A DNA stretch of 15,721 bases from CAZUVQ01 sp964623915 (GTDB lineage Bacteria > Bacillota > Clostridia > UMGS1883 > UMGS1540). The stretch covers positions 1 to 15,721 of the forward strand of contig CAZUVQ010000037.1 of NCBI GenBank assembly GCA_964623915.1, given 5' to 3'. Shown piece by piece: positions 7,961-14,266 of the stretch. Numbering within the stretch: position 1 is the first letter of the stretch; each line of letters begins with the position of its first letter. The position numbers and the translations under genes were made by a program. Under the pieces are notes generated by a model. The model saw only the letters and a list, made by a program, of their open reading frames with translations. It was not told the DNA's origin and ran no database searches.

Positions 7961-8425
7961 ATGATGACCCCATTAGAGCTTGAAAAAATGGAATTTGAAA
8001 AAGCCATGGGTAATAAATATAAAAAAGCAAGCGTTGATGATGTTTTTGAAATAGTCAGACGTGATTATGAGGAAATATATAAAGAAAATATTGCTTTTCG
8101 TGATAAAATATCTGTCCTTGAGGGGCTTATATCAAAATATAAGGCAATAGAGGATTCTATGCAGAGTGCGCTTCTTCTCGCCCAACAGACAGGGGAAGAA
8201 AGTATTAAGCTTGCCCGAGAAAAAGCCGATTCGCAGATTCATGCCGCCGAGCAGAAGGCTGAGGCAATAATTTCCACAGCAGAGGCTGACCGCATGAAAA
8301 TAGTAGATTTATCGGTTCAAGCTAAAAAGAACTTGTCTGTATTTTCAGCAAAAAGCATTTCATTGCTTGAGGCACAGATAGAAATTTTAAATCAGATAAA
8401 AAGTGACTGTAAGGAAGACTTTTAG
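7961..8425 (+). CDS. divIVA: DivIVA-family coiled-coil protein
   Basis: DivIVA-type proteins gather at strongly curved membrane (division sites, poles) and recruit partners. The protein is 154 aa, close to Bacillus DivIVA. The N-terminal lipid-binding domain covers about residues 1-55: TPLELEKMEFEKA, then VDDVFEIVRRDYEEIYKEN. Long helices rich in Ala, Glu, Lys and Gln follow (about 75-145), consistent with coiled coil. In Bacillus the membrane-inserting tip is Phe17-Arg18; by eye the matching stretch here is A15-M16-G17-N18-K19, so Phe is absent and Met may take its place. Several nearby lysines (K14, K19, K21, K22) could still bind lipid. It lies 68 bases after sepF and 16 before ileS, the order seen in Bacillus. 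The family is clear; true equivalence to Bacillus DivIVA is less certain. Confidence 0.88.
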   Translation: MMTPLELEKMEFEKAMGNKYKKASVDDVFEIVRRDYEEIYKENIAFRDKISVLEGLISKYKAIEDSMQSALLLAQQTGEESIKLAREKADSQIHAAEQKAEAIISTAEADRMKIVDLSVQAKKNLSVFSAKSISLLEAQIEILNQIKSDCKEDF

Positions 8426-8441
8426 AAGGAGTTGAAGTAGG

Positions 8442-11225
8442 ATGGATTACGGTAAGACGCTTAATTTGCCGCAAACCGAGTTCCCCATGAGAGGTAATCT
8501 CCCGACAAGAGAGCCTGAACTATTGAAAAAGTGGGAAGATGGGGGCTTGTATAATAAATTAATGAAAACAAACGAAGGTAAAACTTTGTTTGTTTTGCAT
8601 GACGGTCCTCCCTATGCAAACGGCGATATGCATATGGGGCATGCTTTGAACAAGACGCTTAAGGACATTATTACACGCTATAAAAATATGAGTGGTTTTA
8701 AAGCTCCCTATATTCATGGCTGGGACACTCATGGCCTCCCTATTGAAAGACAGGCTATAACTAAGCTTGGCATCAACAGGCACGAAACCTCCATTACAAA
8801 GTTTCGTGAGGTTTGCCGTGACTTTGCTTTGGGTTATGTCGAAAATCAGAAAGAGCAGATTAAACGCCTTGGCGCAATCGGTGATTTTGACAGGAGCTAT
8901 TTAACATTAAATCCTGAATTTGAAGCCAAACAAATAGAAGTGTTCGGAGAAATGGCAAAAAAAGGCTATATATATAAAGGGCTGAAACCGATTTACTGGT
9001 GTCCTGACTGTGAGACTGCTCTCGCTGAGGCCGAAATCGAATACGCAGAGGACAAAACAAATTCCATTTTCGTTAAATTTGCAGTTTCCGATGATAAGGG
9101 TTTATTTTCTGATATAGGTATAGCTGCAGAAAATTTATTTTTTGTTATATGGACAACAACTACATGGACCTTGCCCGGCAACGTTGCAATAGCACTCAAT
9201 GCTAATTTTGAGTATAGCATTGTTAAAGTCGGCAATGAGGGTTATGTTGTTGCTACGGACCTTGTTGAATCAGTAATGGCAGAGGGTGCTATTTCTGATT
9301 ATGAGATTATTGCAAAATATAGCGGAAGTGACCTTGAATATATAAAATGCCGTCATCCGTTTTTAGACCGTGAATCAGTAGTAATCGTTGGCGAACACGT
9401 TACACTTGAAGCCGGTACAGGCTGCGTTCACACCGCTCCCGGTCACGGTGTGGAGGACTATGTTACATGTAAAAATTATAAGGATATTCCCATAATTGTC
9501 CCCGTTGATTCCCGAGGCTTTTTAAATGAGCTTGCAGGGCAATTTAGTGGTTTGTATTATGAAAAATCCAATGCCAAAATAATAAATAAGCTCAAAGAAC
9601 AAAATGCATTATTTGCTATAAAGGAAATTTACCATCAGTATCCTCATTGCTGGAGATGCCATGAACCTATTATTTTCCGTGCCACAGAACAGTGGTTTGC
9701 ATCTGTTGAAGCAATAAAGGAGACAACTGTCAAAGAAATCAAACGCGTAAAATGGATTCCGGCATGGGGCGAGGACAGAATCACAGGCATGGTTTTAGAT
9801 AGAAGTGACTGGTGCATTTCCCGCCAGAGAACATGGGGTGTCCCAATTCCTATTTTTTACTGTGAGGAATGTGGCAAGGAATTAATAAATGAGGACACAA
9901 TAAAAGCTGTTTCTACTCTCTTTAGGGAAAAGGGAAGCGGTGCATGGTATGAATTATCAGCAGAAGACATTCTGCCTTGTGGTACTGTTTGTGAATGTGG
10001 ACATACAAAATTTGAAAAAGAAACGGATATTATGGACGTATGGTTTGATTCTGGTTCGAGCCATGCAGGCGTTCTTGATATATACCCTGAGCTTCATTTC
10101 CCGGCAGACATTTACCTTGAAGGTAACGACCAGCACAGAGGATGGTTCCAGTCATCGCTTTTGACATCTGTTGCCTCACGTGGCGTTGCTCCATATAAAG
10201 CAGTAATTACCCATGGTATGATAGTTGATGCTGACGGTCAAAAAATGTCAAAATCCAAGGGCAACGGTATCAGTCCGCTTGATATTATAAGGGATTACGG
10301 CGCAGATATTTTAAGGCTTTGGGTAACATCAGCTGATTATAAAACTGATATGAGAATTTCTGATGACATCTTAAAACAGCTTTCGGAGGCATACAGAAAA
10401 ATCAGGAATACAGCAAGATATATAATTGGAAATATAAATGATTTTGACCCCCAGAAAGACATGTCACCCGATATTGATTTAACCGAGCTTGACAAATGGG
10501 CAATGATGAAGCTTGAAAAGCTTGTTGAAAGGGTTACGTCGGCATATGAAGAATATGAATTTCATATTGTTTACCATGCAATACACAATTTTTGCATAGT
10601 TGATATGAGTAACTTTTATCTTGATATTATCAAAGATAGGCTCTATACAGAAAAATCTGACGGGAAAAGCCGTCGTGCCGCTCAGACTGTAATGTACAAT
10701 ATTCTTGATGCGCTTACACGTATGATAGCTCCTGTTCTCTGCTATACTGCCGAGGAAATATGGCAGTTTATGCCGCACAAAGCACAGGATAAAAAGGAAT
10801 TTGTACTGATAAATGATATGCCTGAAGTTACAAGCAAGTATTTTGACGCTGAATTTGAAGAAAGATGGAATAAAATCCGTGCTATTTCTGCCGATGTTTC
10901 AAAGGCTCTCGAGTTGGCAAGGGGCAACAAAAGTATCGGAAAATCACTTGATGCAAGTGTTACAATTTACGCTGATGAAGACACACGCAAATTCATTGAA
11001 AGCTTTGAGAATGCGGCCGCTTTGTTTATTGTGTCAGAAGTTCATCTGCATGATATTAAAGCGGCAGGTGATGCTATAAAAGGTGAAACAGGTATTGCTA
11101 TTAGCGTTACGGCTTCAGAAAACGAAAAATGTGAGAGATGCTGGATTCACAGTGATACTGTGGGTGAGGATAGCACTCATCCCACGCTTTGCTCCAGGTG
11201 TACAGGTGTGATTGAATATAAATAG
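8442..11225 (+). CDS. ileS: Isoleucyl-tRNA synthetase
   Basis: IleRS charges tRNA-Ile with isoleucine using ATP and edits misactivated valine. The protein is 927 aa, close to the usual type I bacterial form. The class I signatures are H64-M-G-H67 (the HIGH box, preceded by PPYANGD) and K601-M-S-K-S605. GWDTHGLPIE, the WTTTTWTLPGNVAIA editing-domain segment, WCISRQRTWGVPIPI and DVWFDSGSSH are present. Cys pairs flank the editing domain (YWCPDC, HCWRCH), and further pairs (FYCEEC, CECG) follow the WGVPIPI motif. The C-terminal zinc knuckle has C897-x2-C900 and C917-x2-C920, typical of the bacterial type. AAGGAG lies 10 bases before the ATG. Only 16 bases separate it from divIVA, so there is no room for a T-box leader; expression seems tied to the division operon. 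lspA follows after 11 bases. Confidence 0.98.
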   Translation: MDYGKTLNLPQTEFPMRGNLPTREPELLKKWEDGGLYNKLMKTNEGKTLFVLHDGPPYANGDMHMGHALNKTLKDIITRYKNMSGFKAPYIHGWDTHGLPIERQAITKLGINRHETSITKFREVCRDFALGYVENQKEQIKRLGAIGDFDRSYLTLNPEFEAKQIEVFGEMAKKGYIYKGLKPIYWCPDCETALAEAEIEYAEDKTNSIFVKFAVSDDKGLFSDIGIAAENLFFVIWTTTTWTLPGNVAIALNANFEYSIVKVGNEGYVVATDLVESVMAEGAISDYEIIAKYSGSDLEYIKCRHPFLDRESVVIVGEHVTLEAGTGCVHTAPGHGVEDYVTCKNYKDIPIIVPVDSRGFLNELAGQFSGLYYEKSNAKIINKLKEQNALFAIKEIYHQYPHCWRCHEPIIFRATEQWFASVEAIKETTVKEIKRVKWIPAWGEDRITGMVLDRSDWCISRQRTWGVPIPIFYCEECGKELINEDTIKAVSTLFREKGSGAWYELSAEDILPCGTVCECGHTKFEKETDIMDVWFDSGSSHAGVLDIYPELHFPADIYLEGNDQHRGWFQSSLLTSVASRGVAPYKAVITHGMIVDADGQKMSKSKGNGISPLDIIRDYGADILRLWVTSADYKTDMRISDDILKQLSEAYRKIRNTARYIIGNINDFDPQKDMSPDIDLTELDKWAMMKLEKLVERVTSAYEEYEFHIVYHAIHNFCIVDMSNFYLDIIKDRLYTEKSDGKSRRAAQTVMYNILDALTRMIAPVLCYTAEEIWQFMPHKAQDKKEFVLINDMPEVTSKYFDAEFEERWNKIRAISADVSKALELARGNKSIGKSLDASVTIYADEDTRKFIESFENAAALFIVSEVHLHDIKAAGDAIKGETGIAISVTASENEKCERCWIHSDTVGEDSTHPTLCSRCTGVIEYK

Positions 11226-11236
11226 GAGAATAAACA

Positions 11237-11695
11237 ATGCTTTGGTTTGTAATAGGTTTCTTTTGCCTTGCTATAGATAGACTTTCAAAAATTTATATTG
11301 CAAACAATTTTGTGACTATGAAATCTATACCGCTTATTAATAATGTTTTTCATATAACGTATCATTTGAATGACGGTGCGGCGTTCAGTATTTTGGGAGG
11401 AAAAACCACATTTCTGATAATTGCATCCGCTGTAATAATGGTTGGTCTTTTGTGCTATATGATAGCCGTAAGACCGGAAAACAATCTACTCATGCTTTCG
11501 CTGACATTTATTTTGGCAGGTGCGGCGGGAAACCTTTATGACAGAATTTTTAATAACGGAGAAGTAGTAGATTTTCTTGATTTTAGGCTTATTAATTTTC
11601 CGGTTTTTAATTTTGCTGATTGTTTTGTCACAATAGGCGCAGTATTGCTTTTTGTTTATATATTGAAGTTCAGCGATAAGGTAAAAACAGACTAA
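11237..11695 (+). CDS. lspA: Lipoprotein signal peptidase (signal peptidase II)
   Basis: LspA cleaves the signal peptide of lipid-modified prolipoproteins in the cytoplasmic membrane by an aspartic-protease mechanism. The protein is 152 aa, with four predicted transmembrane segments (about 1-17, 58-78, 84-104 and 124-145). Conserved motifs are visible: an N-terminal D14-R-L-S-K18, HLNDGAAFS, then AGNLYDRI with catalytic D102 in NLxDR, GEVVDFLDF, and FNFADC with catalytic D128. TAGGAG, overlapping the ileS stop, serves as ribosome-binding site 8 bases before the ATG. The ileS-lspA-rluD order matches Bacillus. The stop codon shares one base with the next start, so translation of the next gene is probably coupled. 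Confidence 0.97.
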   Translation: MLWFVIGFFCLAIDRLSKIYIANNFVTMKSIPLINNVFHITYHLNDGAAFSILGGKTTFLIIASAVIMVGLLCYMIAVRPENNLLMLSLTFILAGAAGNLYDRIFNNGEVVDFLDFRLINFPVFNFADCFVTIGAVLLFVYILKFSDKVKTD

Positions 11696-12621
11696 TGGAA
11701 GATTTAGTTTTTATAGCAGAAGACAAATATAAGGGAATAAGATTAGACAGTGGGGTTGCTGATACGTTTTGCGGCCTCACTCGTTCTTATGTAAAAAAGC
11801 TTATAGAAGAAGGGGCGGTTTATGTAAACGGCAAGAGGGAGAAAGCAAGCTATAAGTTATGCGTGGGGGACGAGGTGACACTTTCTTTACCCGAACCCAC
11901 ATTAACTGACATAATACCGCAGAATATACCCTTAAATATCGTGTATGAAGATGACAGTTTGTTAGTTATAAATAAACAGGCAGGAATGGTTGTTCATCCG
12001 GCGGCAGGAAATTATACGAACACCCTTGTTAATGCTCTGCTTTATCATTGCCAGGACAGCTTATCAACCATAAACGGTGTGTCACGTCCCGGTATTGTGC
12101 ACAGGATTGATAAGGATACAACAGGGCTTCTTGTTGTGGCAAAGGGTGATGCAGCACATTTGTCTTTGTCTGAACAGCTAAAAACCCGAAGCCTTAAAAG
12201 AAGATACGCCGCTCTTGTTCATAACAATTTTACGCATGACAGCGGCACTGTAAACAAAATGATTGCACGCTCACAAAGGGACAGAAAAAAAATGGCAGTG
12301 GTGGAGACGGGCGGCAGAGAAGCAATAACAAATTACTCTGTTGCAGAACGCTTTGGGCTTTATACGCTTATTAATTGTGACCTTGATACGGGCAGAACAC
12401 ATCAGATAAGGGTGCATATGAAATACATCGGTCACCCTGTTGTGGGAGATAAAGCATACGGAGTTAAAGATGAAGAATTTAATTTAGAAGGTCAATTGCT
12501 GCATGCAGAGAGAATTGGTTTTGTTCATCCCAAATCGCAGGATTATATGGAATTTTCTGCTCCCATTCCTGATAATTTTCAAAAAATACTTGATATATTG
12601 AGAAATAGGCAGACCTTTTAA
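11695..12621 (+). CDS. rluD: RluD/YlyB-family pseudouridine synthase with S4 domain
   Basis: The family converts specific uridines in 23S rRNA (or tRNA) to pseudouridine. The protein is 308 aa. An N-terminal S4 RNA-binding domain (about 14-75, LTRSYVKKLIEEGAVYVNG) precedes the catalytic domain. Motif II is GIVHRIDKDTTGLL with catalytic Asp D139, the same number as in E. coli RluD. RYAALVHN and the late LDTGRTHQIRVHMKYIGHPVVGD motif are typical of the RluA/RluC/RluD group. The exact target uridines cannot be told from sequence; position after lspA points to the Bacillus YlyB orthologue. No good ribosome-binding site is visible and the ATG overlaps the lspA stop, so it likely depends on coupling. 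The 3' end overlaps the convergent kinase gene by 4 bases. Confidence 0.93.
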   Translation: MEDLVFIAEDKYKGIRLDSGVADTFCGLTRSYVKKLIEEGAVYVNGKREKASYKLCVGDEVTLSLPEPTLTDIIPQNIPLNIVYEDDSLLVINKQAGMVVHPAAGNYTNTLVNALLYHCQDSLSTINGVSRPGIVHRIDKDTTGLLVVAKGDAAHLSLSEQLKTRSLKRRYAALVHNNFTHDSGTVNKMIARSQRDRKKMAVVETGGREAITNYSVAERFGLYTLINCDLDTGRTHQIRVHMKYIGHPVVGDKAYGVKDEEFNLEGQLLHAERIGFVHPKSQDYMEFSAPIPDNFQKILDILRNRQTF

Positions 12622-13178
12622 AAATAAAAATCACATTTTTCTTTTATCGAATATTCTTTTAAATACGCTTCTTCAAGCACAATCCACTTATCAAGAAAAG
12701 CTGACAATGCATCTTTGCCGTTTCGTGCTGTAATTCTACTGATGCGTTTTTCCATATCACAGTCAACAAATATTTTAATATTGTAAACATCACCAAAATA
12801 TGGGTGGAGGCTGTATGCGCCTTCGATTATATTGATTTTTTTATAAAAAACAGTTTCCTCACGGGTGATATTGCCCTTGTGACAGCAAAAAACACCGTAT
12901 TTAAAATATTCTTGTTTTGATAAAATCGGAGAAATAACCTCATCCATTAATCTTTCATAATGTATATTTGCGCCGGCTTTTTGTATTCTTTCTGCAGTTC
13001 TCATATTTTGCGGCAGAAAAAAATCATCGGTATGAAATACATTACAATCAAACATTTGTTGCAGAGAATTTGCAAGGGTTGTTTTGCCGGAAGCACAGCG
13101 ACCATCTATTCCAATTAATAAATGGTCTTCTTTATAGGATAAAACTTTGTCACAAATCTCCTCAAAAGTATTACTCAT
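12618..13178 (-). CDS. Uridine-kinase-like P-loop kinase, substrate unknown
   Basis: This is a small P-loop kinase (186 aa) of the uridine kinase/nicotinamide-riboside kinase/phosphoribulokinase type. Walker A is G26-R-C-A-S-G-K-T33, after IGID. A D51-D52-F-F motif follows, typical of the substrate-side carboxylates in this superfamily. A Walker-B-like strand ends in IIEGAYS (E119-G120), and R145/R148/R152 near ITARNG could form the lid. It is shorter than authentic uridine kinases (about 210 aa), and similar proteins are often labelled uridine kinase without proof. The ATG overlaps the stop of the S-component gene by 8 bases and has no clear ribosome-binding site, so translation is probably coupled. 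The pairing hints that it phosphorylates the imported compound, which is inference; nucleoside or vitamin precursors are candidates. Confidence 0.85.
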   Translation of the reverse strand: MSNTFEEICDKVLSYKEDHLLIGIDGRCASGKTTLANSLQQMFDCNVFHTDDFFLPQNMRTAERIQKAGANIHYERLMDEVISPILSKQEYFKYGVFCCHKGNITREETVFYKKINIIEGAYSLHPYFGDVYNIKIFVDCDMEKRISRITARNGKDALSAFLDKWIVLEEAYLKEYSIKEKCDFYF

Positions 13179-13698
13179 CCGGCATCATCTTTGCCTTGCG
13201 CAAGCCAATTACAATCAGCGGTATTACTATGATATGGCAAATTATTCCCGGTACAGCATTTACAAAGGCCTTTGTAATGAATAAAGCAATAGTAAAATCA
13301 ATGTTTAATAGCTTTGCAAACGCAAAACCGGCGGCTCCGTAAGCAAGCCTTCCCAAAACCATGGACAATATTAGTGTAACATAAATACTCACATTTTTTT
13401 TCGGCATAGATTTATACAGGATACCGGCAAATGCGCCATATGCGGCAAGCTCTACAGTCATTAAAACTGCGGCATCAAACGGCGGCATACCGACAAAAAA
13501 ATGCCTTAATAATGGAGCCATTAGCCCAACAATAAGACCATATTGCCAACCACAAACAAAACCGCATAATAGAACGGGTATATGTATAAGCGAAAACATA
13601 TTACCAAGCTGTTGCTGTTGAAACGTTAAAAAGGGAAGCAAAATGCAAAGAGCAAGCAAAACTCCTGAGTATGTGATTTTTTTTGTAGTATTATTCAT
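13171..13698 (-). CDS. ECF transporter S component (substrate-binding membrane protein)
   Basis: S components are small membrane proteins that bind a vitamin or similar micronutrient and use a shared EcfT/EcfA1/EcfA2 energising module. The protein is 175 aa, with about five or six hydrophobic segments. The N-terminus KKITYSGVLLALCILLPF, then LIHIPVLLCGFVCGW and YGLIVGLMAPLLR, is characteristic of the ECF_trnsprt group (FolT, PanT and relatives). No energising module is encoded here, so it would be of the group II type that shares a common module. The start is ATG 13698, with GGAGG 6 bases upstream; an in-frame ATG at 13782 lies upstream of the promoter and is unlikely. The substrate cannot be told from sequence. 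The overlapping kinase gene suggests a compound trapped by phosphorylation (inference). Confidence 0.88.
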   Translation of the reverse strand: MNNTTKKITYSGVLLALCILLPFLTFQQQQLGNMFSLIHIPVLLCGFVCGWQYGLIVGLMAPLLRHFFVGMPPFDAAVLMTVELAAYGAFAGILYKSMPKKNVSIYVTLILSMVLGRLAYGAAGFAFAKLLNIDFTIALFITKAFVNAVPGIICHIIVIPLIVIGLRKAKMMPDE

Positions 13699-13729
13699 TT
13701 TATTCCTCCGAGTAATATTAATTAAAAAA

Positions 13730-13758
13730 ATACTATCATACATTGATGATAACGTCAA
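13730..13758 (-). promoter_or_regulatory. Promoter of the S-component/kinase pair
   Basis: Read on the minus strand, TTGACG (13758-13753) and TAGTAT (13735-13730) are separated by exactly 17 bases. The -35 matches the consensus at 5 of 6 positions and the -10 at 4 of 6. Transcription would begin near 13723, leaving a leader of only about 25 bases, too short for a riboswitch. The pair therefore need not rely on yhbY transcription. Confidence 0.55.
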
Positions 13759-13794
13759 TATAAAATTTATATAAAAAAACATTAAAATATAAGT

Positions 13795-13821
13795 GAGAAA
13801 ATGACACAGAAGGTCACTCTC
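13795..13821 (-). terminator. Weak hairpin at the yhbY stop codon, possible terminator
   Basis: On the minus strand GAGAG-TGAC pairs with GTCA-TTCTC (a GC-poor 9-bp stem with a 2-base bulge and one G-U pair) around a 7-base loop. It overlaps the yhbY stop codon. An AT-rich stretch follows, but no clean U-run. At best it is a weak intrinsic terminator between yhbY and the S-component gene. Confidence 0.25.
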
Positions 13822-14119
13822 TTATGGATAAATTCTTTAAATCGATTTTTTGGTTTTCTCTTGATTTGCGATAAATGATAATTTTTCTGCCTATGCATTG
13901 AACAGGCTCAGCATCTACGGCGTCACAAAGCACACCGCAAATGGTGCGCACATCATAGCCTGAGTTTTCAAGCACATGTATTTTAATCAGTTCTCTGGCT
14001 TCAAGTGCATCTGAAATGAGCCTAATAAAATTCTGATCAATTCCGTTTTTGCCTATTTGATATTTTGCTTCTGTTTTATTTGCAATGCCTCTTAAAAAGG
14101 CCCTTTCCTTACTTGTCAT
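13814..14119 (-). CDS. yhbY: YhbY-family ribosome-associated RNA-binding protein
   Basis: This is a single CRS1-YhbY (CRM) domain protein of 101 aa, the usual size. Bacterial YhbY binds pre-50S ribosomal particles and is thought to act in large-subunit assembly. The N-terminal TSKERAFLRGIA helix, then KYQIGKNGIDQNFI containing the conserved G-K-N-G loop (GxxG), the ALEARELIKIHVLEN helix-strand and the VQCIGRKIIIYR strand match the family. GAGGAGA lies a few bases before the ATG. It has its own strong promoter (14167-14195) and a leader of about 40 bases. In many Clostridia yhbY sits with obgE or nadD; neither is present here, and the flanking genes are unrelated. Confidence 0.95.
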   Translation of the reverse strand: MTSKERAFLRGIANKTEAKYQIGKNGIDQNFIRLISDALEARELIKIHVLENSGYDVRTICGVLCDAVDAEPVQCIGRKIIIYRKSRENQKIDLKNLSIRE

Positions 14120-14166
14120 GTATTTTCTCCTCGCTTAAAGACTTATATTATTTTTTAGTTGTCGTA

Positions 14167-14195
14167 ATTTTATATGCAATATATTCATTTGTCAA
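14167..14195 (-). promoter_or_regulatory. Near-consensus sigma-A promoter of yhbY
   Basis: On the minus strand a perfect TTGACA (14195-14190) and TAAAAT (14172-14167) are separated by exactly 17 bases. This is the best promoter in the window. Transcription would start near 14160, about 40 bases ahead of the yhbY ATG. Confidence 0.8.
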
Positions 14196-14214
14196 CAAAA
14201 ACTTTATTATTTAC

Positions 14215-14243
14215 TTGAATACACCCTCTTTTTATGGTAAAAT
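14215..14243 (+). promoter_or_regulatory. Promoter of the radical SAM gene, divergent from yhbY
   Basis: TTGAAT (14215-14220) and TAAAAT (14238-14243) are separated by 17 bases. Transcription would start near 14250, leaving a leader of about 17 bases before the ATG. The -35 box is 19 bases from that of the divergent yhbY promoter, so a protein bound between them could affect both. Confidence 0.65.
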
Positions 14244-14266
14244 ACAGGGTAAAAGGTGTGTTATTT

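Noticed and set aside
9431..9454. Inverted repeat CACACCG/CGGTGTG inside ileS
   Set aside because: It falls in the conserved HTAPGHG segment, where the codons themselves account for the symmetry.
12618..13178. Calling the kinase a true uridine kinase (udk)
   Set aside because: It is shorter than authentic Udk, and only general superfamily motifs are visible, so no gene symbol was given.
12968..13342. Plus-strand open frame opposite the kinase and S-component genes
   Set aside because: The minus-strand frames show clear family motifs, and this frame resembles nothing and has no ribosome-binding site.
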